Shown here in pieces: positions 15,301 to 25,748 of a stretch of DNA of 64,000 nucleotides. Position 1 is the first letter of the stretch, and each line of letters starts with the position of its first letter. Under the pieces are notes generated by a model. The model ran no database searches. It had not been told where the DNA came from and saw only the letters and a list, made by a program, of their open reading frames with translations. The stretch is from the NCBI GenBank assembly GCA_914767715.1, contig OU612070.1, forward strand, positions 21,318,025 through 21,382,024, written 5' to 3'. Made by a program: the position numbers and the translations under genes. The DNA is from Membranipora membranacea (taxonomy: Eukaryota; Bryozoa; Gymnolaemata; Cheilostomatida; Membraniporidae).

Positions 15301-15813
15301 GAGGGCATTTGGGACATAAACATGCAGGATTGAGGGGAGGGGCTACAAATATTCGTTTCCTTTAAAACAATCTCTCTCTCAGATCAAAAGCTAATAGGTA
15401 AAACTTCGAGGCTTACCCTCCTATCAATTTCCCTCAAAAACTCTGAAATTTCAAATTCATGCTCAAAACAATTAGTGTTTTGAACATGAATAGTATCCAA
15501 CTTAAAATAGGAAACCAATATAGAGAGATATATATCCTATCCTCCCTGAGAGATGCTGTGCTGATCAACTGGTCAGCTATATAACTGTTGGTGTGTTCAA
15601 GGATGGTGCCGGAATAGGTAGAAAGAAGTGGAATAAGTGGACTCAATGTTGACCAAACAACAAGACACTTATGTTTACCAACTCAACAGACCATATATCT
15701 GTGACAAGCCCCACCTCGTCCCATTTGATGACTTTCTCTCCGGATAGAAGAGATTCATGGACTAGGTTAGACTCTAGGTTTAGTATATGGACTCCTGGCT
15801 TCGCTCCGGCCAT
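345..15813 (-). CDS. PLCB: Phospholipase C-beta, 5' part of gene (partial, continues past left edge)
   Basis: Hydrolyses PIP2 to IP3 and diacylglycerol downstream of Gq at the plasma membrane. Exons in transcription order: 15715-15813, 13489-13575, 10936-11001, 9170-9310, 6802-6936, 4839-4975, 4081-4266, 3659-3837, 3178-3324, 2324-2564, 1921-2005, 1601-1688, 1128-1205, 345-458; phases agree throughout. The start MAGAKPGVH matches the PLC-beta N-terminus. The order is PH domain (residues about 1-185), EF-hand region with the family signature [12 protein letters not shown], then X domain. Catalytic residues are visible: His in SSHNTYLTG (about 387), Glu and Asp in CIELDCW (about 417 and 419), His in ITHG (about 432), Glu in SFENH. 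The last two exons encode the Ser/Lys-rich X-Y linker. Y, C2 and the C-terminal coiled coil are outside the window. The first exon's donor (GTGGGG) is weak, so that boundary is the least certain. Which beta subtype it is cannot be told. Confidence 0.95.
2567..2762. repeat. 30-bp minisatellite in PLC-beta intron, next to a 3' splice site
   Basis: About six to seven tandem units of 30 bp (exact copies at 2581-2610 and 2611-2640, then diverging, one unit 32 bp). Read on the gene strand each unit contains TTATAGGTCATCCAATGAGAA, almost identical to the true intron-exon junction at 2564/2565 (ATATAG then GTCATCAAATGAGAA). The array therefore consists of copies of the acceptor junction plus the first codons of the exon. 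Confidence 0.85.
5522..5584. mobile_element. 63-bp TAGATCAAG-family palindromic element with 9-bp TSD
   Basis: Inverted ends read TAGAACAAGTTTGATCCA and, on the other strand, TAGATCAAGCATGATCCA. The element is flanked by the direct repeat GTCTATATA at 5513-5521 and 5585-5593. It lies in a PLC-beta intron. A 9-bp duplication is typical of Mutator-like transposases; the superfamily is inferred. Confidence 0.85.
6614..6757. mobile_element. Fold-back MITE (family B), 8-bp TSD
   Basis: The arms around 6619-6670 and 6700-6752 are inverted copies (AGCTGGTA...CATTTCATTATCAACC against its complement), with a short loop near 6680. The direct repeat CTACTTTC occurs at 6606-6613 and 6758-6765. It lies 45 bp from the donor end of the PLC-beta exon at 6802. 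A second copy is at 7170-7276. Confidence 0.8.
7170..7276. mobile_element. Fold-back MITE (family B), second copy, 8-bp TSD
   Basis: Contains TTAAGCGTTCAAATTGTGCG near the left end, matching the copy at 6614-6757, and inverted arms around ACTGGTAGTAGCATTACCTA. It is flanked by GAGATATC at 7162-7169 and 7277-7284. The right end is shortened relative to the left. Confidence 0.75.
8203..8237. mobile_element. 35-bp palindromic element with 8-bp TSD
   Basis: CAGAGACTATAGATATAG is followed by its inverted copy ending AGTCTCT. The exact direct repeat GGTAACAC stands at 8195-8202 and 8238-8245. The same core sits at 10802-10828 with a different duplication, showing two separate insertions. It is far too short to encode anything and lies in a PLC-beta intron. 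Confidence 0.85.
8898..8927. mobile_element. 30-bp palindrome, probable mini-element
   Basis: CACAGAGTAAGGA, a 4-base loop, then the exact inverted copy. The flanks AAGTTAT (8891-8897) and AAGATAT (8928-8934) differ by one base, so a decayed target duplication is possible but not certain. Confidence 0.5.
9170..9310 (-). other. PLC-beta exon 4: Ser/Ala/Thr-rich 47-residue insert in the PH domain
   Basis: The exon is 141 bp, phase 0 at both ends, with a ctgcag acceptor and a gtgagt donor. It encodes a low-complexity stretch rich in Ala, Ser, Thr, Gln and Asn. It falls between the PH strand ending TGKYAKSPK and the next exon (NKFKDGQ...), where family members have only a short loop. Being symmetric and free of stops it could be skipped without changing frame, so a cassette exon is likely (inference). 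Confidence 0.7.
10802..10828. mobile_element. 27-bp palindromic element with 8-9-bp TSD
   Basis: CAGAGACTATAGATATCTAT then AGTCTCT: inner 26 bases are a perfect palindrome. The direct repeat AATTTAAC is at 10794-10801 and 10829-10836, and extends to 9 bp (AATTTAACC) if the first C is counted as flank. Same family as 8203-8237. It lies about 100 bp from a PLC-beta exon donor. Confidence 0.85.
12247..12357. mobile_element. TAGATCAAG-family fold-back element, copy 1 of a nested pair
   Basis: Inverted ends AGACCAAGTTTAATCC and GACCAAACTTGGTCTAG, with the family's inner block (GTTGCTCCCTTCCACTG) and its inverted partner. Flanked by GCGACAGCT (12238-12246) and GTGACAGCT (12358-12366), an 8/9 match. 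Confidence 0.85.
12367..12476. mobile_element. TAGATCAAG-family fold-back element, copy 2 of a nested pair
   Basis: Starts CGACCAAGTTTAATCCATTT and ends AATTGGATTTAACTTGATC, with arms meeting at CCAGTGGAAGGGAGCAACTG. Exact 9-bp direct repeat GTGACAGCT at 12358-12366 and 12477-12485. It inserted into the duplication made by its left neighbour. Confidence 0.88.
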
Positions 15814-18800
15814 TGTATCGTGATATGAGGGATGGTCTGTACCGTGCCGTTAGATAGTGACTTCGACTGACTCAGGAACTTTATACATCTGCTACAAGAC
15901 TATCTTCTGAGCATCTTTGTCAGCAGAAGTCTTCATTATTGAGGAGGTTGCAATCAAAGCCTCTAAAAGCTGAAGACAATATTACGATCTTATGAATAAT
16001 GATATGCTTAGTCTATCATTAAGTGTGTCTAGCGAGGCGATACTAGCTGAGAACTGTTTATTATACATCACTGATTCTGTATAATAAACAGTAACAACCA
16101 CTGGAGCTGAAGGTATTTTCACACACAGACATGTTTACAAACATTGACTGTTGATCGTGTGATTGACCTGAGCAGCAAAAAGTGTAAAAAATAGCACAGC
16201 CCTTGTGAGTTTGACTTTGGATGTTGGGTTGCCAAAAGTTTGAATGGATTCTCTGAAAATGAACTTCAAAGCAGCATAGCCAATAAAATACATGCCGTGA
16301 TTACAATAACATGTCAGCTGGGATAGATAGTATCTCTATCTGCCAAAACTGGGTACCAGCACTCCATGCAGTCAAGTTAGTCGTTGCCTGCCTTTCTAGG
16401 GCAAGTTTTCTGGGGGGGGGGGTAGGTCCCACAGCCCTAACAAACCCAATAGAGCAATCACTGTCTAGATTAAATAACAACTTCCTGAACCCAGTGACAG
16501 TTGTTATAGTGATCCTAAGCCAATATGGTCTCAAAGATGCCTGGAATGATAACGTGTATTGCAATTTATTTCATAACTTGAGACGTGATTGCATACTAGA
16601 TTAGCAGAAGCGAATGACCACCGCTTTAGCATAGATTGATTTGATGTTTATACCAGCACTATTCAAAGTTTGATCTGGTTGTCGGATCTTCTATATCTCT
16701 GTAGCGGAAATATTAGGTTGCTTTAGTTTATAAGTTTGTTACTGGCCATACGAACATTGTCAGCTGTTTTACTGCTCTGATTACCATGTGCCAGATGTAT
16801 AGTGGCGGTTTATACTGACAGCCACTCGCTGACTATCTACTATTTGAGCTGGCCCTTCCTACTAGGTCCAAGGAGTTGCCATCAAAGTAAAAAGTCTTTC
16901 AACTGCTCACCTAGGTCACAATAGGCTCAAAACATTTCTGTATGCCTTACGCCCAAGTGCTGACCTCAACAAAACCAATTTACAGAGACATGGCGTGATT
17001 ATGACTAGTCGCGTTAGTCACAAATTATTAAATCGGGAGTTTGTGGATATTCTATAATTACTGTGTTAAATGGTCAGACAAGTTGTGAATTGAAGTGGTG
17101 ACGACCTGTTACCCTCACAGTGGCAGTTGAGTGTTTGAACATAATGATTATGAGCCGGGGGCATATTTCAGCACAACAAATTGATTGGTAAGAACAAAAG
17201 GGGGCAAAGGGGCAAAAATATTATTCTCAGCCTGCTTTTCCTTCTTGAATTTGTCTCATTTTGATGGGGTAAATGAGGGGAAGCACATGGGTACTGCCAC
17301 CCAATACAAACTGGGAGTTGGCAGGTCTTGAGAAAGCTGTGATCGATTGACTCACAGCCTCAAACTCTCAGAGCTGAGTACTATACAAGCCAATGCTACA
17401 TCACATATAATATATGTTGTATATTGTTACATCTATCTATTCAGGGGGGGGAGAATGGAATTCCATTCTCCCTGATCTATAGATAGTACATGCTTGACAT
17501 GGTATTTTTTATACTTACACTCTGGTGATCAGCAGTGTTAACCTAATACAGCAGACTATGTGAGACAATTCTCTCCTCACACTTCAGACCAAGAATGGTA
17601 TATATAATTCAACAGGCTTATAACAAGTAGAAAAATACTTCTTGTTATTGTAACTTATCACTCCAGTCAAAATCAGCCAGAGAGAACCTGCTCTTCAATT
17701 GTCAACCAATGAAATGAATCCTTAGTCAGAAAACCATAACATTCATGTTTCCGGCAAAGACGGCTATTCAACTTATTTCATTTTTAAATATTCATAGCCC
17801 AATTTCTTCAGACTATATATCTAATGTTAACGAGTGTCTTGTTTTGACCGCCTCAAATCATAAATTATATTGATGTGGATTAGGATAATAACAAAAAATC
17901 TGTTAGAACTGTAAATAGAAAAGGTGAGCTGGCAAAACTATGAGCATCCTATCCTCACTGAGTCCCTCTGGTTTTACATTTAGTGTGATAAGTTCCTTAT
18001 CACAATGAATGTGGTATGATTGTTAGAACTAGATAATAAATTGATAATATATGATTCTATCATCACCACACAAAGGAGTTTCTAGTCTACTCTGTGAGTC
18101 AGTCCTTGATTGATCACACCTACTAACCAACTTGCTCTTATGAGCTGCACCAATTTATATTACCAAGAATGAAGAGTTCTCATGTTCAGCCTTGGTATTA
18201 TAGGGATACTCCTTGATGTTTTATAGGAAGCTTTGACATTAATACTACATCATTTTTGTAGTGAAACAGTCAGTAGTGAATAATAAGAATATGGCACAAA
18301 CATTGAATCATGGAAGGACTGATTTCATGTACATCATGGGCTTGCAAGCAATTTACACCCTCTCTTAGGTTAGGAGATGAAAAACCCATGTGATATGCCA
18401 TGATGGTCTGACCAAAACCATTAAAACTGTTATGACAAAAAGTCTAATACTAAAAGACAGCAGCCAATATGTGTGTATCAAATCATAATCATCTAGTAAA
18501 GACTTCCATCTATCCGTCAGCTATGAGCAACCTTATCATAACCCTCAACAGCCTTCTATATGAGCTTTGTAACATCCTGAGCAGTTTTCTATTATACCCA
18601 GGTGGGACAAATTGTACTCTCAAAATAACTCTTCCATGAGTTAAAATTTTGGGGCACCACAAGCCATTTCTAGAGGTCAGTCATACTCTTCCATAGCAAC
18701 TCTGACTGGCATGTGTGTCTGAAATTGGCATGAGATCGCCCTAGATTCCAGTGAGTTTGGTTGGGCTTCTCATAAAGATCGGTTGTGCGTATCTTCTTTG

Positions 18801-20602
18801 TCCATCCTGCATTGAGGCTGCATTGTAACACTGCAAAATAGCCACGCAACACCTTGAGATGGCCTGTAAGCACTGCATAAAGCTGTACATAGTTATCACT
18901 AGGCATCCTACAGCTGGCTGTGTGTTTGGTTGTTGTAAACCATTATGTTTCCCTCGGTCACAGCTAGTCTTTGTGGGTTACCAAGCTTATGAATAAATAA
19001 TCAATGTAATGCGTGATGAGGATGCTTAAGTTATTTGAGATATTGCACAGCATCATTTATTTTCTCTGTTTTACTACCCAGGAGAAGATAAGAGGCGTTT
19101 GTAAACAACCATTATAAAGAAGCTTGTATTATAGAGTCATGATACAGTCAAGGCTGAGAGTCTCGGTACTATGCTTCAGACTGACTGTCTTGAAAACTGT
19201 AGTCCTCAACCTCGATGGAATTAGAGCAGATTGATTCATTTGATCTCACCTTACCTTAAACCTGATCCGAGAAAGTTCGGCCCTCTCTCTCCCTCTACTA
19301 CAGCCAGATGAGTAGTTCAGGTTGAGAAGCAATATATCATCTACATTGTATTGTATGCATGCAGAGGTAGTTACTTTCAGAAGTATAATCTAGCTTCCCC
19401 AATCTCAACCATAGATTGGAGTTGTACCCTCTCTGACATTTTCAGTAAATGGACAAACAACTCACATTTGTAAAAAGAATTGATTTATTTATTTCTCACC
19501 ATAAATGAGGAAACAGTGGACACGGCCACCTGTTATCATGTTGACAGATATTATGATAGTGAGGAGTTTAAATTTGTGGTCAAATCACGTCACACTTTGA
19601 TTAAGACACATGTTAAAAAAGGACATTCCCTTCAACCTTGCTAAATAATGCTAGAAGTACTCATTTGGCTCCCAACCTCACAAACAGATAGATCATTGTA
19701 AAGGTTTAAGCTGAAGTGGAATCTAAAGTATTTCCGATGATATTGTAGTCTGAGAATAATGTTTATACACTTTCTTTATGTTATACCCATGAAAATCAAT
19801 TATCATGATCACCACCACTTCTGAGTTCTCATTGATAGCACATGTTCATCGGGAATGACATTATATTATACTCTCAATGTCCACTTCAAAAAATTGATTT
19901 GTGTCATATGATAATCGGTGTTATGTTGAGTAAATTCTAATATCCTAACTGCTTGAGTGAGGTCCGCCTATGAGGTTTCACTATTGGTTGCTTATGGCCG
20001 CTTGATTCACAGAAAACCTTGGAAAAATAGTTCAAAAACATAGCACTAGAGGCAAGCTGAAGAGTATTTGGCTATGATCCACTTAGATCATAGCAATTTA
20101 TATTTCATGCTGAAAACACTCACAGCATTTTTAAGGAGAACTTTATAATCCAACAGTGTTAAGAAAATAGGAGGCATAAATTTTGTGCTCATTTTCTGTA
20201 ACATGGGTATGTATTGTACAGCTAGGTAGAAGGTATCTTATCGCTTGTAAGATCTACCAAAAGTGTTTTGTCATGTCAAACATATAAACCGTAGAATTTA
20301 ACCTGAAATGGATTTCGGCCATAAACAGTTTCAGATGTTGTATCCGATATTATTTTTGTCTCAGTGTCTGAGAATTAAAGAAGATGGGATTATGTTGAAA
20401 ATTGTGCAATACAAATCATCGCAGTTTCGACTCAAGTAGAAGTCTGTTTCTAGGCTGTTCTGGCATCAAGGATAGCGTGATATTTCTAGTGTCACCACCA
20501 CCAGATCAGCAAAATAGTCAGATCACAGGGGATATAACATGGTAGCCCTCGCTCCATAGATCACTGCATAACATAATACAAATATTCATCATTCTTTTAT
20601 AG
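15814..20602. other. Intergenic spacer between divergent genes; no gene recognised
   Basis: This lies between the PLC-beta start codon (minus) and the first exon found for the coiled-coil gene (plus), so it should hold both promoters and the latter's missing 5' exons. No convincing exon was found. Open frames at 16301-16604 overlap on both strands around a G run near 16411-16420 and look fortuitous. A palindrome (GGGAGAATGGAATTCCATTC, then TCCC) lies at about 17441-17474, bordered by ATCTAT repeats. Confidence 0.5.
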
Positions 20603-23600
20603 ACAACACAACAGTGACATCACGATCAGGAGGCCATAATATCGAGTCCGTTGGAAGCTTAGCTGGGAGGAAGTGTTTTTCTGTACAGACGAGGAGGGCA
20701 GTGCTGGTCTTCCCTAAAATGTTGGGTGATTGCAAAGTGAGTAACATTATACAACATTGATTGATTGTATTCTATCACTAATATAAAATAATATGTTGGA
20801 GATAAGGGTGTTCATACTGAAAAGGAGCCAGCACATACAAGGAAAAATAAGTTTAAACACTGATGGATGATTAAAAGAGAATATCATTTAAAATATGGAT
20901 AGTATGCCTCAAAAAACAGTCTTTACCAAGGGCACTTCTGTGTTTAATTGTTCGATACCTGCCTGAGGGGCATTTAGCAAGAAAGTTGTTCATAAAGTGG
21001 TCATCGTCATGAACCACCAAACATAATTTCACAGATATGCTCTCGTGTATATTTGCTAGCAGCTTTTCCAGTTAACTTTTTAGTCAAGGTCTAGATTCCT
21101 TGCCTAGCTTTGCACTGTAGCTGCCTGGTTCATATTTAGTTGTTTGTCAAATTATCTAGACCGTACAAAGCGATGACATGTATTAATTTTATTATATCAG
21201 AAATTATGTATAAAAGAAGCCGAAACAACATTTGTCAATTCAAATGTTCTGGAACATGACTCACCAAGATCCTATATTATCTTAAAACGTAATTCAATCT
21301 TTAGATCAATTCTGAGACAATATTTGAATACCATCAATATTTAATATATCTTCATATGAGTTCAATTTTTTTGCAGTTGCTGAAAACATTGATATCTACC
21401 TTTATTTTCCTATGTGATTTTAGGAGTGTGGCTGCCAGTGTTCCTCCTGCAATGTTAATAACAGGTTTGTGTTATTTTATTGTCCGTTCAATTCATTTAT
21501 TTATTTTATTATAATTCGATTTTTGATACTCCACTATTTGTCGCTCGCCATCCAGATGCCCCGCTGTAGGACAGACTAGCTATGCAAAATACTTTTTTTT
21601 ATAATTACTCTAATTTTTAACATAATATTTAGTAACCATTTTCGTCATCTTATATTTTACTCCTGTATATTTTACTGCTCACTCTTTTTTACTTGTGGAA
21701 TTCACTTTAGTACATCACACTGCTGATTTTAGGAGTAACACAGATACATACATCAATGCTATTAGAATTGTGAGAACGTTTTTTTGGAGTGACTTTATCC
21801 GTAAATTCACTTTTTATATAGCCTGGATCTACACCATGACATAGAAGTTTTGAAGGCCTCTCTGAAGGAGTCCCGGCAATCTGTAGCTAGTTTGAAAAAT
21901 GAACTAAAACTACTCGCAGATGATAAATCTGATGTGGAAAAGCACCATCAAGATGAGCTTGAGAGCCAACAACAGAAATATGACAGGTATGCTTCAGTAT
22001 AACTGAAAACTATAGACTTTTTTATTAACCCATGTTGAACAGACATAAATTGATCTGTGTCTATGCTTTGTTTATTAGTATCATAACGGACTAGACCCAG
22101 CACCAGAGGTAGGTTGGTTAGTTAGTTAGTGTACATGAAGCAGGTTTTTTTAACAACAGAGCTCATATATTTATTAGTTAGTGATCATAAGGACCAAGAA
22201 ACAGAGCTCTTTTCTTTGGTATAATTACCTAATATACAGAACATGCTGATATGGTTTGTCGAAAATCATTGATGTGAATTCAAGGCTCCAATCTAATCAA
22301 AGTTTTACAAGTTATCCTCTCATTGGTCATGAGAAGATAAGCATCTTGTTTAACAGCCATGAAACACAACCCCTGTGAGATAAATATAATTAATTTCCTG
22401 AGTGAGAAACATGCATATTTCGGTTTGAAAAAATATGTGATTGTTAACTTGTAAATGCACAAAAACCTTTGCATCATTACGGTATGTGATGTACCAGAGA
22501 ATTTGGCACTTTGTCCTTCAGCTAAGATACATGTGATTGCTATGATTCATTTGGTTGGACCGGGTCCAAAACTTGTCCATATATAGCTAATAACAAATTA
22601 CTCAAAAATCCTTTTTAGTCGAAAGTTAGTTTGATGGCCCCGTGTAGTGCAACCTTTCGCTGTTAGAAGTTGATGTTTGAAAGAGGGTATGTGAGTTTTT
22701 AGAGCTCGGCACATAGTCACCATTTTGGAGGCTGTAGACTTGACATCATATATAAATCATGGGAATAGGATGTTTTCTCGCTGTAAATCCCCTATATATG
22801 ACTATCAAAAGCCAACACCCAGAAATGTGCCAAATTTTTTTTGGATTTTTACTATTGCATTTCAACAGCAATGTTTTTTTTTGCATTCTATGTTGATTGT
22901 CAAATAAAGGTCATCATCATTTACCGTCTGTGCCCCAGGTGTGCTCCGACCTGTCTGCAAACTGAGAGCAACTTATACCCAAAAATTTCGGCCGCGCCCT
23001 TAAGGCACCTTCTTTTCTCAGTCTTTGACTTAGACAGAGGCTTATGATTTTAACCAATATTTGTATCCATAGGTTTTGAGGAGTCATCGTCATTAATGTA
23101 TATAATATATGTATAGATTTGTATTTGTAGATTATTGGGGAGTCATCGACACCTGGAGAAGGTAAATCATGATTTAGAGGATAAGATACTGATGTTAGTA
23201 CAGGAGAATGATAGAGATCAGGTTGCTACTATGACTATACACGAGGATATACACAATAAACTCAAGTTAGCCGATAAGAGAGTGGAAGAAGTTATTCATG
23301 AAAAAGTAAGTTTCATTGAGTAAAGGCAGTTAAGGGTATAGTGTTGATAGCGATATTATACTCGGTGGAATCCGGTTTTGAAAGTGCAATTATCTGGTAC
23401 GTTTTCATGATGGGCCATTATCAGTACAAAGTCTTTGAAGCAAATCGAATCGTTAGTCTTATACTATGGCAGAAAGTGGATTTATACTCAGTCAACAAAT
23501 TTTTGTTATTCCAGATATTTCTTAAGTTATCGAGAGAAACAATGCAACCGTTGTATTCCACTTGTGAATATTATATTGTAGGATATGCTAGCGACACAGT

Positions 23601-25748
23601 GTGAGGTTGTGATAGACTTACTCCGGAGAGCTCAATCAAGTAACCACAATATTAACAGTGTACTGGTAAGTCTGTGGGCAACTCACTATTCTAGCCTAAT
23701 ACAAGTAAATCTTAGGCCTAAACATCAGTGTTTTGTGACAATGTGATATAAAGCAGAATTCCGGTTGCTCCCAATGACAGCTTATATAAGAGGACGTTCT
23801 GACCAAGTTATCTGATGGAAAAAGCTGACAAAAAATCTGCAGTATAAATGCAGCTTTCACACCTTTTATCAAAACAATGTGTGTTTCTTTAGTTAGAACA
23901 GTTTGTTTCAGTTTAGTCCCACTTCCCACAACTGTCTCATCTGTTTGTTGTGGTGATCTTTGTGTCCTAAAAATCCAGCTCCCCATAACTCATTCCCCAT
24001 TCTCTTCTTCTTTATTTCAGGACCCAGGTCAGGTAGGTAACATGCATCCCTATGCTAGTGTGAGAAGTACAATGACAGATTTTACTTGTTGAGTTTCAAT
24101 TGAAATTTCTCTTATCTATTCTAGATTAACTAGGTGTGTTTCTTTCTAACAGCAATACTGTAGTCATAAGGCCTCATTTCTGTTCAATTTATATAAATTT
24201 TAGGGGTAGGCAGTGTGTCTGTCATGTTAATCGATCTTTAACTTTGGGAGATAAATTTTGAGTCAATTATGGTTTACATACAAAACTGTTTCAACGATGA
24301 AGTTTACTATTTGGATATTTTTTATTGGTTCTATTTGTTTGGTGACCAATCAAGACCTCATGACTGAGTGGAAAATATCTAACATTTTTTGTAACCAATG
24401 ATTTATTGCAATGATAATTTGACCTTTTAAACCTTCGGAACATGTGAGGGGTGAATCTAAAAAATGAACATGAATTTTCTGGAAATATAGTTGTATTTTA
24501 TGGCATGATCAATGCTGTTGATGGATTTACCAATTGATCTGACAATATTTTAGCATTCTTGGATTGTTTAGTTGTCATGTTTTGATCTCCCAGCACTTTA
24601 GGCCCACATTTTTGCTGGTATTTCTCATCATGTTCCTTTGGTGTTACCCTCCAGACAATAATTAGGAGTTGATAGATCTATTTGGGTCACCAAGACAGAC
24701 GGCTAACTCCACCAGATGTACTTTACAACTTTATTCATTCGGGATCAAAAACTAGAGAGGATTGTAACTATAGCAGGGCTCAGTTTCCGACCTGACCACC
24801 AATATCCTAAGATTGATTGGGACTGGCATAGTGTTATTCGGTTACCCTACCCTACTCATATATTTATAACTAAAGTTCCTTGCTCTAATTAAGCTCCTTG
24901 TTCTTATAGTTTATCTAATTCAATATGTAGATATCAAAGGAGGTATCTAGGCTGACCAGGACAATAAAGACACATGAGGAGACACATCCGGTTATCTTGC
25001 CTGAACCAGAAGTGTCCTTACGCAAAACTATGACTATATCAACCTTTCCTCCGTGTGCAGTCATGTTCGATAACAGTCCTAAGGTAAAGGGATGCCATGC
25101 TTGCCGAGCGGGCATGAGAATCTAAAGATGCAATTCAAATAATTCATGAAAGAAATGTGTATTATACCTCAAAACAATTCTTAACCAATTAAGGCTGAGC
25201 ACGAATGGATTTTATCTAAGGTGGTAGTGTTCTTTTTGGGAAAACAGTTACGGTGGTACAATTGGTTAAGGCACAAACTTATTTCACTGTGAAAAGGCAC
25301 GGTAGACTTACTGTGTTTTTGGCAAAAACAAGATTCCACAATGGAAAATTCAGGACCATATTTATTTGTACAACATGTATGTATTTTTTGTTCCTCCTAA
25401 ATTCAGCAGTGTCATGTACTGGAGTGAATTCCACTAGGAAAAGAAGAGTTGGCAGTAAAATACACAGGAGTGAAATATAAAATGATGTTATGCTTTCAGG
25501 CTCTAAGAAGACAAACTTTACAGCAAGGAAACAACTCACAACTACCTCGTAATTCATCAGATAGCCGATTGGCTCAAATGACCAACCATCCAACAAACCT
25601 AAAACTGTGCGATAAGTGTCGCGACGTCAGTTGGATTCGAGAAATTGGCACACAAACTGAACTATTCGATAGTCTGCAAAAACCAAACCATATCAGCCTA
25701 GCTAAGCCCTGGGGTAAACACGCTTCGGCTGGTATATTTGATGTGTAG
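20603..25748 (+). CDS. Coiled-coil protein, TJAP1/BEGAIN-like, 3' part of gene
   Basis: Exons: 20603-20736, 21424-21464, 21822-21986, 23131-23305, 23582-23665, 24021-24032, 24931-25083, 25500-25748 (stop TAG); phases agree. Together they encode about 337 residues. They begin with a basic region and a Cys cluster (CKECGCQCSSC), then a heptad-rich coiled coil (about residues 60-175), then a low-complexity tail ending GIFDV. The stretch NHDLEDKILMLV through HNKLKLADKRVEEV and CEVVIDLLRR aligns in order and spacing with the conserved coiled coil of tight-junction-associated protein 1 (PILT) and its relative BEGAIN; this is from memory of the family, not a search. The tail also has CDKC and GTQTE motifs. 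The true start is unknown: either exons upstream of 20603 or the in-frame ATG at 20719. Function is not established. Confidence 0.6.
22930..23012. repeat. Dispersed repeat, copy shared with 58797-58895
   Basis: GTGTGCTCCGACCTGTCTGC is followed by AAACTGAGAGCAACTTAT. The same sequence with changes (GTGTGCACCGACCGGCCTGC, AAACAGAAAGCAACC) occurs in a GST intron at 58797-58895, followed in both by a GC-rich GCCGC block and CTTA-GGCA. The class is unknown. Confidence 0.6.
24021..24032 (+). other. 12-nt microexon of the coiled-coil gene
   Basis: A pyrimidine-rich tract and TTTCAG precede GACCCAGGTCAG, followed by the donor GTAGGT. It encodes four residues (DPGQ), is phase 0 on both sides and joins exons that are also phase 0. 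Skipping it would not change frame. Confidence 0.5.

Noticed and set aside
16301-16604. Overlapping open frames on both strands near a G run
   Set aside because: Mutual overlap on opposite strands, no motif, weak codon character.
22280-22477. Minus-strand open frame inside the coiled-coil gene
   Set aside because: Lies in an intron of a confidently spliced gene, no motif.
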